Source: Methylomarinovum tepidoasis
Lineage (GTDB): Bacteria > Pseudomonadota > Gammaproteobacteria > Methylococcales > Methylothermaceae
Direction of reading: 5' to 3'
DNA length: 64,000 bases
NCBI RefSeq assembly: GCF_030294985.1
Contig: NZ_AP024718.1
Coordinates: forward strand, 124,001-188,000
Shown here: positions 42,610 through 57,844 of the stretch, piece after piece
How the letters are laid out: the number at the start of each line of letters is the position of its first letter
How positions within the stretch are numbered: position 1 is the first letter of the stretch
Position numbers and translations under genes: made by a program
The notes under the pieces: model-generated
What the model saw: the letters and a program-made list of their open reading frames with translations, nothing else
Database searches by the model: none
Told to the model about the DNA's origin: nothing

Positions 42610-43344
42610 TTAAGGCATGTACATGCCGCCGTTCACATGCAGGGTTTCGCCGGTGATGTAGCCGGCCCGGTCGCTGCACAGGAAGGAAACCGCATGGGCG
42701 ATCTCCTCGGCCTCGCCCAGGCGCCCCAGGGGAATCGCGCCCAGCAACGCCTCGCGCTGGGCCTCGGGCAACGCCCGCGTCATGTCGGTGTCGATGAAGC
42801 CGGGCGCGACGGTGTTGACGGTGATGCCCCGCGAGCCCACCTCCTTCGCCAGGGACTTGGTGAAACCGACCATGCCGGCCTTGGCGGCGGCATAGTTGGT
42901 CTGACCGGAGTTGCCGGTCGCCCCCACCACCGAACCGACGTTGACGATCCGCCCCCAGCGCGCCTTCATCATGCCGCGCAGGCAGGCCTTGCTGAGGCGG
43001 TAGACCGAGGTCAGGTTGGTGTCGAGGATCGACTGCCATTCCTCGTCCTTCATCCGCATCAGCAGATTGTCCCGGGTGATACCGGCGTTGTTCACCAGCA
43101 CCAGAGGGGCGCCGAATTCCTCGTTGATACGCTCGACGATCTGCTGCACCTGAGCGGCATCGGTCACGTCCAGCACCATGCCGGTCCCTTCCCCCACCTC
43201 ACGGAGGGCGGCGGCGATGCGCTCGGCACCGGCCTGGCTGGTGGCGGTTCCCACTACGGTGAGTCCGTCGCGGGCCAGTTGCAGGGCGATGGCGCGGCCG
43301 ATGCCGCGGCTGGCACCGGTCACGAGGGCGACTTTGGCGGTCAT
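42610..43344 (-). CDS. fabG: 3-oxoacyl-ACP reductase
   Basis: 244 residues, short-chain dehydrogenase. VTGASRGIGRAI binds NADPH; the catalytic Ser is in VVGATGNSG and Tyr/Lys in NYAAAKAGMVGFTKS. The ATG at 43344 with GGAGGAAA upstream overlaps the fabD stop by 4 bases. The longer upstream frame is a shadow of fabD. Confidence 0.96.
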   Translation of the reverse strand: MTAKVALVTGASRGIGRAIALQLARDGLTVVGTATSQAGAERIAAALREVGEGTGMVLDVTDAAQVQQIVERINEEFGAPLVLVNNAGITRDNLLMRMKDEEWQSILDTNLTSVYRLSKACLRGMMKARWGRIVNVGSVVGATGNSGQTNYAAAKAGMVGFTKSLAKEVGSRGITVNTVAPGFIDTDMTRALPEAQREALLGAIPLGRLGEAEEIAHAVSFLCSDRAGYITGETLHVNGGMYMP

Positions 43345-44300
43345 ACGATTTCCTCCAGGCTTGCGGCCAGCGTGGCCGGATCGAACACCGGCAACGTCCG
43401 GCATTCCTTGACGATACGTTTGTTCAGGCCGGTGAGCACCTTGCCCGGCCCGGCCTCGACGAAGCGGATGACTCCCTGGTCGCGCAGGAAACGGATGGTG
43501 TCGCTCCAGCGCACCGGTGAATACAGCTGCTGAGCGAGCAGGGCGCGGATGACTTCCGGGGCCGCATGGGTGCCCACGTCCACGTTGTGGATCACGGCGA
43601 TCTTCGGCATCTCCACCGGAACCGCTTCCAGCAGCGCCGCGAAGCGTTCGGCCGCGGGCTTCATCAGCTCACAATGCGACGGCACGCTGACGGCCAGTTT
43701 GAGGGCGCGCTTGGCACCCGCTTCCCTCGCGGCCTCACAGGCGCGCTCCACCGCGGCCGTTTCCCCGGCTATCACCACCTGGCCGGGGGCGTTGAAATTG
43801 GCCGCCGCCACCCGCTGTCCGGTCTCCTCGCTCACCTTGCGGCAGAGCCCGACCACCACATGGTCTTCGAGCCCCAGAATCGCCGCCATCGCCCCCTCGC
43901 CTTCGGGAACGGCGGTCTGCATCAGGCGGCCGCGCTCGGCCACCAGCTTGACCGTATCCGGGAACGGCAGCGAGCCGGCACAGACCAGGGCGGTGTATTC
44001 CCCCAGGCTGTGACCCGCCATCCAGGCGGGACAGGCGTCCGTCTGCGACTGCCACACCCGCCATACGGCGACACCGGCCGCCAGCAGCGCCGGCTGGGTG
44101 TTGACGGTCTGATCGAGCTTTTCTGCAGGGCCTTCCTGGACCAGACGCCAGAGATCGAAGCCCAGCGCCTCGGAGGCCTCGGCGAAGGTTTCCCGGACCT
44201 GTGGGAAGGCGGCGGCCAGATCCTGCAGCATGCCGACCGCCTGCGACCCCTGACCGGGGAACAGGAATGCCAAATCGGGACGTTGTCTTTCTTCTTCCAT
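43341..44300 (-). CDS. fabD: Malonyl-CoA:ACP transacylase
   Basis: 319 residues. FLFPGQGSQAVGML opens the acyltransferase fold, the nucleophile Ser lies in GHSLGEYTALV and the catalytic His in VSVPSHCELM. It loads malonate on ACP. Order fabH-fabD-fabG-acpP-fabF is as in E. coli. Confidence 0.96.
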   Translation of the reverse strand: MEEERQRPDLAFLFPGQGSQAVGMLQDLAAAFPQVRETFAEASEALGFDLWRLVQEGPAEKLDQTVNTQPALLAAGVAVWRVWQSQTDACPAWMAGHSLGEYTALVCAGSLPFPDTVKLVAERGRLMQTAVPEGEGAMAAILGLEDHVVVGLCRKVSEETGQRVAAANFNAPGQVVIAGETAAVERACEAAREAGAKRALKLAVSVPSHCELMKPAAERFAALLEAVPVEMPKIAVIHNVDVGTHAAPEVIRALLAQQLYSPVRWSDTIRFLRDQGVIRFVEAGPGKVLTGLNKRIVKECRTLPVFDPATLAASLEEIV

Positions 44301-44303
44301 CTT

Positions 44304-45263
44304 TCAATACCTGATCAAAGCGGAACCCCAGGTGAATCCCCCGCCGAAAGCCTCCATCAACAACACCTGACCCCGCTGGATGCGGCCGTCGCTGACCGCC
44401 TCGTGCAGCGCCAGCGGCACCGAGGCCGAGGACGTGTTGCCCTGACGCTCAATGGTGACCACCACCCGCTCCATGGACATCTTGAGCTTGCGAGCGGTGG
44501 CGGCGATGATGCGGATGTTGGCCTGATGGGGCACCAGCCAGTCCACGTCGGACTTCTCCAGACCGTTGGCCGCCAGAGTCTCGTCCACGATCCGCCCCAG
44601 GGTGTTGACGGCGATCTTGAACACGTCGTTGCCCTGCATCCTGATGTAAGGTGGCTCGCCGCTGATCCCCATCTCGGGGTTGGGGAGATAGAGCAAGTCG
44701 TGGAAGTGGCCGTCGGCATGGATGTGGGTAGAGAGGATGCCGGGGGAGTCAACGGCTTCCAGCGTCACCGCGCCGGCACCGTCACCGAACAGGATGCAGG
44801 TGGCGCGGTCGCTCCAGTCCACTAGGCGGGAGTTGATCTCGCTGCCGACTACCAGGGCCCGACGGGCGCTGCCGGCGCGGATGAACTGGTCGGCGATGCT
44901 GAGGGCGTAGATGAAGCCGGCGCAGGCGGCCTGAACGTCGAAGGCGGGACAGCCGCGGATTCCCAAACGCTGCTGCAGCAGGCAGGCGGCGCTGGGGAAG
45001 ATCCGGTCCGGGGTGCTGGTGGCCATGATCACCAGATCGACCGTCTCCGGTTCCCAGCCGGCGGCCTCGATGGCCTGGCGGGCGGCGACCTCCCCCATGC
45101 TGGAGGCGGTTTCCTCCGGGGCGGCGATGCGGCGCTCGCGGATCCCGGTGCGTTCCACGATCCAGGCATCGGTGGTGTCCACCATCCGGGAGATGTCGTC
45201 GTTGGTGCGGACCGTGGCGGGCAGGTAGCCACCGGTGCCGGCGATGCGGGCGTAACGGTTCAT
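44304..45263 (-). CDS. fabH: Beta-ketoacyl-ACP synthase III
   Basis: 319 residues. The Cys in [15 protein letters not shown], His in [12 protein letters not shown] and the C-terminal [13 protein letters not shown] give the initiating condensing enzyme that joins acetyl-CoA and malonyl-ACP. It overlaps plsX by 4 bases. Confidence 0.96.
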   Translation of the reverse strand: MNRYARIAGTGGYLPATVRTNDDISRMVDTTDAWIVERTGIRERRIAAPEETASSMGEVAARQAIEAAGWEPETVDLVIMATSTPDRIFPSAACLLQQRLGIRGCPAFDVQAACAGFIYALSIADQFIRAGSARRALVVGSEINSRLVDWSDRATCILFGDGAGAVTLEAVDSPGILSTHIHADGHFHDLLYLPNPEMGISGEPPYIRMQGNDVFKIAVNTLGRIVDETLAANGLEKSDVDWLVPHQANIRIIAATARKLKMSMERVVVTIERQGNTSSASVPLALHEAVSDGRIQRGQVLLMEAFGGGFTWGSALIRY

Positions 45264-46330
45264 GCGCGATTCATCCGGGTGGTGTGGGGGGCATCTTCGT
45301 GAATGCCGGCCCCATTGGCGAAAATGGTGGCCACCCGTTCACCGATCCGTTCGGGAACGGCCTTGTCGATCTCCAAAAGCGCCATGCGAATGGCGTTGGC
45401 GAAGGCGGCGCGGTCGGCGTTGCCGTGGCTCTTGATCACGATGCCCTGCAACCCCAGCAGAGTGGCGCCGTTGTAACGCCGCGGGTCGAAACGTTGCTTG
45501 AAGCCACGCAATACCGGCAGCGCCATCAGCCCCACCAGCCGGGCGTAGAGGTTCTTCTGAAAACCCTCCCTGAGCGCCTGGCCCAGCAGCCGCGCCAGCC
45601 CCTCGATGGTCTTGAGGGCGACGTTGCCGACGAAACCGTCGGTCACCACGATGTCCACCTGGCCGGTGAAGATGTCGTCGCCTTCCACGTAACCGATGAA
45701 GTTGAGATAGGAGCTGGAAAGCAGACGGGCGGCCTGCTTCACCTGTTCGTTGCCCTTGATCTCCTCCTCGCCGATGTTGAGGAGTCCGACCCGGGGGGAA
45801 TCGACGTTCTCCACCGCCCGTACCAGCTCGTAGCCCATGACGGCGAACTGGTACAGATGTTCGGCGCTGCAATCGACGTTCGCCCCCATGTCGAGGATAT
45901 GAGTACAGCCATTGGCCGCCGGCAGGGTGACGATGATGGCGGGGCGGTCGATGCCGGGAATCGTCTTCAGCACGAACCGCGCCGTGGCCATCAGGGCGCC
46001 GGTGTTGCCGGCGCTGACACAGGCGTCGGCCTCACCGTCGCGCACCAGATTGAGGGCGACGCGCATGGAGGAATCCCGCTTGTTGCGAAGCGCCCGGGAG
46101 GGAAGATCGTCCATTGCCACCACCTCGGAGGCATGGTGGATCCGCAGGCGGGGGTGGTCCGACCGGCCGTGGGCGGCCAGGCTTTCCCGCAACACGGCGT
46201 CCTGACCCACGAGGATCAGCTGCAGCTGCGGGTACTGGCGCAGGCAATCGAGCGCCGCGGGCACGGTCACCTCAGGACCGTGATCGCCGCCCATGGCGTC
46301 GATGGCGATCACAGGCGCCTGTTTAGACAT
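45260..46330 (-). CDS. plsX: Phosphate acyltransferase PlsX
   Basis: 356 residues. [19 protein letters not shown] is the family opening, with [16 protein letters not shown] and [15 protein letters not shown] further on. It makes acyl-phosphate from acyl-ACP for phospholipid synthesis at the membrane. The link rpmF-plsX-fabH is conserved in gammaproteobacteria. Confidence 0.96.
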   Translation of the reverse strand: MSKQAPVIAIDAMGGDHGPEVTVPAALDCLRQYPQLQLILVGQDAVLRESLAAHGRSDHPRLRIHHASEVVAMDDLPSRALRNKRDSSMRVALNLVRDGEADACVSAGNTGALMATARFVLKTIPGIDRPAIIVTLPAANGCTHILDMGANVDCSAEHLYQFAVMGYELVRAVENVDSPRVGLLNIGEEEIKGNEQVKQAARLLSSSYLNFIGYVEGDDIFTGQVDIVVTDGFVGNVALKTIEGLARLLGQALREGFQKNLYARLVGLMALPVLRGFKQRFDPRRYNGATLLGLQGIVIKSHGNADRAAFANAIRMALLEIDKAVPERIGERVATIFANGAGIHEDAPHTTRMNRA

Positions 46331-46385
46331 GAACGAACCCCCTCCCTGACCGCTTCATCATCGTGACCGTGTTTTCCCGCCGAGC

Positions 46386-46580
46386 TTATTCTTCTTCCAC
46401 CTCTTCCTGTCTGACCGCGATCACCTGGCGGCCGCGGTAGTAGCCATCGGGACTGACGTGATGGCGCCGGTGGGTTTCCCCGGTCAGCGGATCCTGGGAC
46501 AGTGCCGGGTTCTTCAGGCTGTCGTGGGCGCGGCGCATGCCGCGCTTGGAACGGGTCTTGCGATTCTGTGGTACCGCCAT
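46386..46580 (-). CDS. rpmF: 50S ribosomal protein L32
   Basis: 64 residues from the ATG at 46580. [20 protein letters not shown] is the L32 start; no zinc-binding Cys pairs are seen, the Cys-free form. It lies directly after the YceD gene (2-base gap). The upstream extension of the frame is not coding. Confidence 0.96.
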   Translation of the reverse strand: MAVPQNRKTRSKRGMRRAHDSLKNPALSQDPLTGETHRRHHVSPDGYYRGRQVIAVRQEEVEEE

Positions 46581-46582
46581 CT

Positions 46583-47107
46583 CTAACCTCTCTGTCGGTC
46601 TTGCTTTGTCTTCAACCGGGCCAATGCCGCGAACGGATCGTCGGCCGCCACTGCTTCCTCCACACCGGCATCCGCCGAACAGGTCTTGGCAGGCTGGCAA
46701 TGGGCGTGCTTGGGGATGTCGGGAATCGCCAGGATCAGCTCGTCCTCGACGATGTCGGAGAAGGGAATCCGATCTTCCTCCAGCAACAGCGGCTCGAACG
46801 CCTCCGGAAGCCGGTCACCCTCTTCGATGGAAGTGACCACGCCCAGACTGACCGGACTGTCCACGGCGATCCGAAGCGGCGCCAGACAGCGCTGGCAAAT
46901 CACTTCCAGTTCGCCACGCACAAAACCGGTGACGGCCGCCACCCGGTCCCGGCGCTCGAAACGCAGATCCACCGTCACCACCTCGTCGGGATTGGTGATC
47001 ATCCCTACCAACCGGGGCAGCCGAGCCAGCGGCAACCTACCCACCCAGCGACGCCCTTTGGCGACACACTGAAGCGGGTCGATCAATTCCGGCAAACGCA
47101 TTGGCAT
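46583..47107 (-). CDS. yceD: YceD / DUF177 family protein
   Basis: About 174 residues. The central [12 protein letters not shown] with the CxxC motif and the acidic [15 protein letters not shown] define the DUF177 family, which is linked to 23S rRNA maturation and always sits before rpmF. The ATG at 47107 is chosen (ATG at 47101 possible); no strong ribosome site. It is divergent from maf. Confidence 0.92.
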   Translation of the reverse strand: MPMRLPELIDPLQCVAKGRRWVGRLPLARLPRLVGMITNPDEVVTVDLRFERRDRVAAVTGFVRGELEVICQRCLAPLRIAVDSPVSLGVVTSIEEGDRLPEAFEPLLLEEDRIPFSDIVEDELILAIPDIPKHAHCQPAKTCSADAGVEEAVAADDPFAALARLKTKQDRQRG

Positions 47108-47177
47108 AATTTGGGAATGATACCGATTTTGGCAAAAACCTGTCAAAATAATATCTTTAGTCCACCTGGATGAAACG

Positions 47178-47762
47178 ATGCCGCCGCTGGTCCTCGCCTC
47201 CGGTTCCCCCTATCGCCGCAGCTTGCTGGCCAGGCTCGGGCTGCCCTTCGAATGGGCCGCTCCGGAAATCGACGAAACCCCACACTTCAACGAGGCCCCC
47301 GAGCAGCTGGCGAGCCGGCTGGCGGCCGCCAAGGCCCGGGCCCTGGCGGCGCAGTTTCCCGAACACCTCATCATCGGTTCCGATCAGGTCGGCCTGCTCG
47401 GGGGCCGCAAACTCAGCAAGCCCGGCGATTTCGAAACCGCCCGGGAACAGCTGCTGGCCGCCGCCGGCCGCACCCTGAGCTTTCACACCGGCGTCAGTGT
47501 CCTCAACAGCCGCAGCGGCCGTCAGTTAAGTGCGGTGGATACCTGCCGGGTCCATCTGCGGCCGCTGACCGCCGCCCAGATCGAAAATTACCTGCGCCGC
47601 GAGCAGCCTTACGACTGTGTCGGCGCCTTCAAGTCCGAAGGGCTCGGCATCGCGCTGATCGCCCGCATCGAAGGCGATGACCCCAATACCCTGGTGGGCC
47701 TGCCGCTGATCCAGCTGATCTCCCTGCTGCAACGCTTCGGCATCGACGTGCTGGCGGCATGA
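47178..47762 (+). CDS. Maf-family nucleotide pyrophosphatase (YceF type)
   Basis: 194 residues. LVLASGSPYRRSLLARLGLP and later SDQVGLLGGRKLSKPG, with CVGAFKSEGLG near the C-terminus, place it in the YceF branch, which hydrolyses 7-methyl-GTP to the monophosphate. Its position divergent to yceD-rpmF matches E. coli yceF. Its stop overlaps the Smr gene by 4 bases. Confidence 0.93.
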   Translation: MPPLVLASGSPYRRSLLARLGLPFEWAAPEIDETPHFNEAPEQLASRLAAAKARALAAQFPEHLIIGSDQVGLLGGRKLSKPGDFETAREQLLAAAGRTLSFHTGVSVLNSRSGRQLSAVDTCRVHLRPLTAAQIENYLRREQPYDCVGAFKSEGLGIALIARIEGDDPNTLVGLPLIQLISLLQRFGIDVLAA

Positions 47763-48268
47763 ATATCGACGACGAAGACATCGAACTGTTCCGCCGTGCG
47801 GTGGCCGGCATCGAGCCGCTGCCAGCCGGCAAGCGGGGCCGGGCCGTGCCGGTGACCAAACCGGCAAGCCGCCGGCAACCGTCTCCAGAAGCGGGGACGG
47901 AGGCGGAACCGGCCCTGTCTCTGGGCGACACCCTGCGCTATCTGCGCCCGGGCGGCGACCAACGCCTGCTGAAACGCCTGCGGCAGGGCCGTATCCCGCC
48001 ACGGGCCGAACTGGATCTCCACGGCTGCACCCGCACCCAGGCCAAGCCGCTGCTGGATCATTTCCTGGCCGAATGCCTGGCGGACCGCATCCGCTGCGCC
48101 CTCATCGTCCACGGCAAGGGCTGGCGCTCCCCGGACTTCAAACCGGTGCTGAAAAGCGCCCTTGACCAATGGCTGCGCCAGCATCCCCAGGTGACCGCCT
48201 TCTGCAGCGCCAGGCCGAAAGACGGCGGCAGCGGCGCCCTCTACGTGCTGCTGGGCCAGAAGAAGTAG
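47759..48268 (+). CDS. Smr-domain protein (SmrA/YdaL-like)
   Basis: 169 residues. A basic, low-complexity N-terminal half is followed by the Smr domain: PRAELDLHGCTRTQAKPLLD, LIVHGKGWRSPDFKPVL and FCSARPKDGGSGALYVLLG. The LDxHGx and HGxGxGxLK-type motifs bind or cut nucleic acid; the cellular role is unclear. It is convergent with uppP and overlaps its end by 28 bases. Confidence 0.9.
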   Translation: MNIDDEDIELFRRAVAGIEPLPAGKRGRAVPVTKPASRRQPSPEAGTEAEPALSLGDTLRYLRPGGDQRLLKRLRQGRIPPRAELDLHGCTRTQAKPLLDHFLAECLADRIRCALIVHGKGWRSPDFKPVLKSALDQWLRQHPQVTAFCSARPKDGGSGALYVLLGQKK

Positions 48269-49050
48269 AGCAGCACGCCGCCGAGCAGCAGCCGGTAGAG
48301 GACGAACGGCATCATGCCGACCCGTTCGAGCAGACGCAGAAACCAGCCGATGCAACCGTAGGCCGCCAGTGCCGAGGTGGCGACCCCGAGCAGCAGCAGA
48401 TCCCAGTCCACCGTATCGCCGGACTGGATGAGATCCACCGTTTTCACCCCACCGGCCAGGAGGATGACCGGAATCGACAGCAGAAATGAGAAACGCGCGG
48501 CACTGAGGCGGTCGTAGCCCAGAAACAGGGCCCCGGTGATGGTGATGCCGGAACGGGAGGTGCCGGGGATCAGGGCGACCGCCTGGAACACGCCGACGAT
48601 CAGGGCGTCGCGCCAGGTCAGCCGGTCCAGACTGCGCCGCCCCCGGTGCCAGCGTTCGGCGATTCCCAAAAGCAGTCCGAAGACGAGGGTGGCGGCGGCG
48701 ATCACTTGCGGGGTGCGTAGATACGCTTCGATCCCGTCCTTGAGCAGCAGCCCCGCCAGCCCGACCGGCACGGTGCCGATGAGAACGCCCCACCCCAATA
48801 CCGCATTGGGGTTGGAACGGCGCGTCTTCAGCGCACGCAGCCAGTCCGAGGCGATGGCCGCGACCTCGCGCCGAAAGTAGACCAGCACTGCGATCAGGGT
48901 GCCCACATGCACCGCCACATCGAAGGCCAACCCCTGATCGGCCCATCCCAGCAGCCTGGGCACGAGAATCAGATGGGCCGAACTGGAAATCGGCAGAAAT
49001 TCGGTCAAGCCTTGGAGCAGCGCCAGCCAGAAGGCATGGGTACAGGTCAC
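48241..49050 (-). CDS. uppP: Undecaprenyl-diphosphatase
   Basis: 269 residues with seven or eight membrane helices. LTEFLPISSSAHLILVPRLL and IPGTSRSGITIT are the BacA/UppP signature loops with the catalytic Glu/Arg/Ser. It recycles the undecaprenyl carrier used by both peptidoglycan and exopolysaccharide assembly. It overlaps truD by 4 bases. Confidence 0.96.
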   Translation of the reverse strand: MTCTHAFWLALLQGLTEFLPISSSAHLILVPRLLGWADQGLAFDVAVHVGTLIAVLVYFRREVAAIASDWLRALKTRRSNPNAVLGWGVLIGTVPVGLAGLLLKDGIEAYLRTPQVIAAATLVFGLLLGIAERWHRGRRSLDRLTWRDALIVGVFQAVALIPGTSRSGITITGALFLGYDRLSAARFSFLLSIPVILLAGGVKTVDLIQSGDTVDWDLLLLGVATSALAAYGCIGWFLRLLERVGMMPFVLYRLLLGGVLLYFFWPSST

Positions 49051-50072
49051 GGTATCTCCTCCCCGGTTTCGATCAGTTCATGAACCAGCCCGGTAGCGTA
49101 ACTGCCGGCCGGCAGGGTAAACGACAGCCGCAACGCCGCCGGTTCCTCCCATTCCCAGCGCAAATCCCGCACCCGCACCCGCAGGGGCCGCCGCTGCATC
49201 TTGGCCTCCCGCACCAGCGCCGCGGCCAGATCCGGCCACAGGGAAACGGCCCGGTGCTCCCAGGCGCCCGCCTCTCCGACGGCGCCCTCCCCCTCGCCCC
49301 ACAGGGGACCTGTGGGATGCAGCGCCAGGCGGGCCATCCGCGCTTCGATTTCGGCATCGATCCCTTCAGCCCGGAAAAAGGCGCCGCCGCCGTCGAACAT
49401 GAGCAGGTCGCCGGGCAGCGCCCGGTCCCAGCATCCGGCCTCGACCCGCAGGGCCAGCACCTGGTTGAAGATCACCGCCCGCGCCGCCGACAGATACAGG
49501 CCCCGGTGGTGGCGGCTGCGGACCTTCTCTCCCTGCAGCATCGCCACCGCCCTTGCCAGATTGCCGCCCCCGTGACCGAAGCGCTGGGGGCCGAAGTAAT
49601 TGGGCATTCCCCGGCGGGCGATCTGTTGCAAGCGGGCTTCGAACGCGGCCCTGTCGCCATCGAAGCCCTGCAATCGCAGGCGGAAACGATTACCCTGCAA
49701 AGCGCCTTTGCGCAGCCGCCGGCGGTTGCGGGTCCAGCGCAGCACCGCAAAACCGTCCCCCCGGCAGCCGTCCCACGGCAATTCCCGTCTGCCCGGCAAG
49801 TGGACGCAGAACCACTGCCAGGTCAGCGCGTGACGGTCCTTGAGACCGGCATAGGACACCTGCCGCCGCGGCACACCGGCGAAACGGGCCAGTTCCATGG
49901 CCACGTCCTCGGTGTTGCGGCCGCGCTTTTCCACCCACAGGAAAACGTGTTCCCCTTCCCCTGAAGGCGTGAACCCCAGGATTTCCTCCACCTGGAAATC
50001 CTCCGCCGCCTGCTTGACCTGGGCCCGGCCCAAAGGCGGCCCGAAGGTGCGGGGACAGGTGGGCGGTTTCAA
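49047..50072 (-). CDS. truD: tRNA pseudouridine(13) synthase TruD
   Basis: 341 residues from a TTG at 50072 that overlaps the ispF stop. [15 protein letters not shown] has the catalytic Asp; EDFQVEEI and [10 protein letters not shown] are further TruD motifs. It modifies U13 of tRNA(Glu). The family usually starts around this point; longer upstream reading is a shadow of ispF. Confidence 0.94.
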   Translation of the reverse strand: MKPPTCPRTFGPPLGRAQVKQAAEDFQVEEILGFTPSGEGEHVFLWVEKRGRNTEDVAMELARFAGVPRRQVSYAGLKDRHALTWQWFCVHLPGRRELPWDGCRGDGFAVLRWTRNRRRLRKGALQGNRFRLRLQGFDGDRAAFEARLQQIARRGMPNYFGPQRFGHGGGNLARAVAMLQGEKVRSRHHRGLYLSAARAVIFNQVLALRVEAGCWDRALPGDLLMFDGGGAFFRAEGIDAEIEARMARLALHPTGPLWGEGEGAVGEAGAWEHRAVSLWPDLAAALVREAKMQRRPLRVRVRDLRWEWEEPAALRLSFTLPAGSYATGLVHELIETGEEIP

Positions 50073-50548
50073 CGGCCTGCCAGCAACGCCACCGCCTGGG
50101 CGGAAATTCCCTCCCCCCGGCCCTCGAAGCCCATCTTCTCGGTGGTGGTGGCCTTGACATTGACCGCCTCCGCCTCCAGCCCCAGATCGGCGGCGATGTT
50201 GGCCTGCATCTCGGGGATGTGGGGCACCAGCCTGGGGGCCTGGCAGACGATGGTGAGATCCACGTTGACCGGCCGCCAGCCCTTTTCCGCCAGCAGCGCG
50301 CGCACCCGCCGCAACAACAGGCGGCTGTCCACCCCCTTGTACGCGGCGTCGGTATCGGGAAAGTGACGGCCGATGTCGCCCAGGGCCGCCGCCCCCAGCA
50401 GGGCGTCGCACAGGGCGTGGAGAGCCACGTCGCCGTCGGAATGGGCCGCCAGGCCCCTGTCGAAGGGAATCCTGACGCCGCCGAGGGTGACGTGATCGCC
50501 GGGCTGGAAGCGGTGGGCGTCGTAACCTTGTCCGACTCGGAAGTTCAT
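50069..50548 (-). CDS. ispF: 2-C-methyl-D-erythritol 2,4-cyclodiphosphate synthase
   Basis: 159 residues. [20 protein letters not shown] and [19 protein letters not shown] carry the zinc ligands, and [18 protein letters not shown] closes the active site. MEP pathway of isoprenoid synthesis. It overlaps ispD by 4 bases. Confidence 0.97.
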   Translation of the reverse strand: MNFRVGQGYDAHRFQPGDHVTLGGVRIPFDRGLAAHSDGDVALHALCDALLGAAALGDIGRHFPDTDAAYKGVDSRLLLRRVRALLAEKGWRPVNVDLTIVCQAPRLVPHIPEMQANIAADLGLEAEAVNVKATTTEKMGFEGRGEGISAQAVALLAGR

Positions 50549-51237
50549 GTCTGTTGCCTCAGATAGAACTCGGCCAGAGGCAGATCCTCCGGCCGGGTGA
50601 TCTTGATGTTGCCTGGATGGCCCTCGACGATCTTAGGGCGGCGCCCGGCCCATTCCACCGCGCTGGCCTCGTCGGTGATCGTCGCCCCGGCCGCCAGCGC
50701 CCGTTCCAGGGACTCGGTCAGCGGCCGGTAGCGGAACAGTTGCGGCGTCAGGGCGCGCCAGATGCGGCTGCGGTCCACGGTGGCGACGATGTCGCGACCC
50801 TCGACCTCCTTCAGGGTATCCACCGACGGCAACGCCAGGATGCCGCCGACCGGATCGCCCTCCAGCTCGGCCAGCAGCTTCTCCACATCGTCCGGGCGCA
50901 GGCAGGGACGGGCAGCGTCGTGGACCATGACCCAGTCGTCAGGCCGCGCTTCTGCCGCCAACGCCCGCAACCCGGCCAGCACCGAGTCGGCCCGCTCGGC
51001 CCCACCGATCGCGGTCATCACCCTGGGATCGAAGGCCGCCGGCAAGGCAGGCCAGCGCGGGTCGTCCGCCGCCAGGGCGACGACGATGCGCTCGACCGCC
51101 GCCACCGCCAGCAGGCGTTCGATCGTATGCTGCAGCACCGGCTTGCCAAGCAGGGTCAGATACTGTTTGGGAATCGCCGCCCCCATCCGTTTGCCGCTGC
51201 CGGCAGCGGGAATGACGGCGAAACAGCGAGCCTTCAT
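50545..51237 (-). CDS. ispD: 2-C-methyl-D-erythritol 4-phosphate cytidylyltransferase
   Basis: 230 residues. [20 protein letters not shown] is the CTP-binding loop and [16 protein letters not shown] the metal-binding segment; the C-terminal [18 protein letters not shown] fits. It is separated from ftsB by 165 bases that hold a large inverted repeat. Confidence 0.96.
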   Translation of the reverse strand: MKARCFAVIPAAGSGKRMGAAIPKQYLTLLGKPVLQHTIERLLAVAAVERIVVALAADDPRWPALPAAFDPRVMTAIGGAERADSVLAGLRALAAEARPDDWVMVHDAARPCLRPDDVEKLLAELEGDPVGGILALPSVDTLKEVEGRDIVATVDRSRIWRALTPQLFRYRPLTESLERALAAGATITDEASAVEWAGRRPKIVEGHPGNIKITRPEDLPLAEFYLRQQT

Positions 51238-51282
51238 GTCTCTTTCACGAATCCGTTGCTATGGGCGCCGTGGCAACCCTGC

Positions 51283-51390
51283 GATGGTCGTGGGAGACGG
51301 ATTCCGGGGACGCCATGAACCCATCCCTGGGGGCTCGGTACTCGGCCATCCAGGCCAAGTACGCCCCTCCATCCGTTTCCCACGACCATC
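51283..51390. repeat. 108-bp long inverted repeat (nested hairpins) between ftsB and ispD
   Basis: The outer arms 51283-51302 and 51371-51390 pair at 19 of 20 positions (GATGGTCGTGGGAGACGGAT). An inner hairpin pairs 51338-51347 with 51353-51362 (9 of 10). The rest is GC-rich. It fills most of the gap and looks like a dispersed intergenic repeat or small non-autonomous element, or a transcript-stabilising structure. Copy number elsewhere is unknown. Confidence 0.75.
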
Positions 51391-51402
51391 CTCCCGCAAG
51401 GC

Positions 51403-56168
<4,766 letters not shown>

Positions 56169-56179
<11 letters not shown>

Positions 56180-57092
56180 AGCCAGCCATCTTTACCGCTT
56201 CTACGGCAACACCTGCGCCGTGGCCGACCTGTCCCTGACCCTGGAGAAAGGGGAGATCCTCGGCTTTCTCGGCCCCAACGGTGCCGGCAAGTCCACCACC
56301 ATGCAGATGCTGTGCGGCACCCTGGCCCCCAGCGCCGGGGAGATCCGCATCAACGGCATCGACCTGCTCGACCGCCCCAAGGAGGCCAAGCACCATCTGG
56401 GCTACCTGCCGGAGCTCCCGCCCCTGTACCGGGAGCTGACGGTGGACGAATACCTGAACTACTGCGGCCGTCTCCACGGCCTGCGCGGCGCCGCGCTGAT
56501 CCGCGCCCGGGACGAAGCCAAGGCCCGCTGCGGCTTGGCGGAGGTGGGCGGACGCCTGATCGGCAACCTGTCCAAAGGTTACCAGCAGCGGGTCGGCATC
56601 GCCCAGGCGATCCTGCATTCGCCGCCGGTGGTGGTGCTGGACGAGCCCACCGTCGGCCTCGACCCGATCCAGATCCGCGAGATCCGCAGCCTGATCCGTG
56701 ACCTGGGGCGCGAGCACGCGGTGCTGCTGTCCACCCACATTCTCCCGGAGGTGCAGGCGGTTTGCAGCCGGGTGATGATCGTCCATCAGGGCAAGGTGGC
56801 CCTCAACGCCCCCATCGACGAACTGGAACGTCACATGCGCGCCTCCAGCCTCGTCCTGGTGACCGAAGCCCCGGCGGATCCGGCTGCCCTGCAGGCTGTC
56901 GAGGGCGTCCACGACGTCCGCCCCCTGGAAGGCGGCCACCGTTACGAGGTCTTCCACGACAAGGACCGCAACCCCGCCCCGGCCCTTGCCGCTTTGGTGG
57001 TGGAAAAGGGCTGGGGGCTTTTGGAGCTAACGCCGGTGCGCCATTCCATCGAGGAAATCTTCGTGGACATCACCCGGCAGGAGGCCGCATGA
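56169..57092 (+). CDS. ABC transporter ATP-binding protein (GldA-like)
   Basis: 307 residues. Walker A FLGPNGAGKSTTMQML, signature LSKGYQQRVGIAQAIL, Walker B VVVLDEPTVGLDPIQ and switch His in LLSTHILPEV. A C-terminal extension of about 80 residues is typical of the NatA/GldA group. It works with the next two genes as a gliding-type (GldAFG) transporter, common in proteobacteria without gliding; substrate unknown. The start lies inside hflD. Confidence 0.9.
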
Positions 57093-57844
57093 ACACCCTG
57101 GTCATCGCCGCCCGCGAACTGCGCAGCCTGTTCCTGTCGCCGCTGGCCTGGTCGATCCTGGCGGTGGTGCAGTTCCTGCTCGCCTATCTGTTCCTGGCCC
57201 AGCTGGAATACTTTCAGCAGATCCAGCCCCGTCTGGCGATGCTGCACGAGGCCCCGGGGGTCACCGACCTGGTGGTCGTCCCCCTCTACGGCAACGCCGG
57301 GGTGATCCTGCTGCTGGTCACTCCCCTGCTGACCATGCGCCTGATCGCCGAGGAACGCCGCAACCGCACCTTGAGCCTGTTGCTGGGCGCCCCGGTCTCG
57401 GTCACCGAGATCATCCTCGGCAAATATCTGGGAATCCTCGGCCTTTTGGGGGTCATGGTCCTGCTGACCACACTGATGCCCCTGTCGCTGGCCTTCGGCA
57501 CCCATTTGGACTGGGGCAAGCTGGCCGCTTGCGTCCTGGCCCTGAGCCTGTTGCTGGCCACCTTCGCCGCCATCGGCCTGTATCTGTCCACCCTGGCGAG
57601 CCAGCCCACGGTGGCGGCGGTGGGCAGTTTCGGCGCCCTGCTGCTGCTGTGGATCATCGACTGGAGCGCCGCCATCGGCACCGAGAAGGGTGAACTGCTC
57701 AGCGCCCTGTCGCTGCTGCACCACTACGAGAACCTGCTCAAGGGGCTGGTGAGCAGTGCCGACCTCAGCTATTTCGCCTTGCTGATCGCCGCCTTCCTGA
57801 CCCTCAGCGTCCGCCGTCTCGACTACGATCGGCTGCAGAAATGA
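57089..57844 (+). CDS. ABC transporter permease (GldF-like)
   Basis: 251 residues with six membrane helices. ARELRSLFLSPLAWSILAVV and LLTMRLIAEERRNRTLSLLL are hallmarks of the ABC-2 GldF type. The ATG overlaps the ATPase gene by 4 bases and its end overlaps the GldG-like gene by 4. Confidence 0.9.
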   Translation: MNTLVIAARELRSLFLSPLAWSILAVVQFLLAYLFLAQLEYFQQIQPRLAMLHEAPGVTDLVVVPLYGNAGVILLLVTPLLTMRLIAEERRNRTLSLLLGAPVSVTEIILGKYLGILGLLGVMVLLTTLMPLSLAFGTHLDWGKLAACVLALSLLLATFAAIGLYLSTLASQPTVAAVGSFGALLLLWIIDWSAAIGTEKGELLSALSLLHHYENLLKGLVSSADLSYFALLIAAFLTLSVRRLDYDRLQK

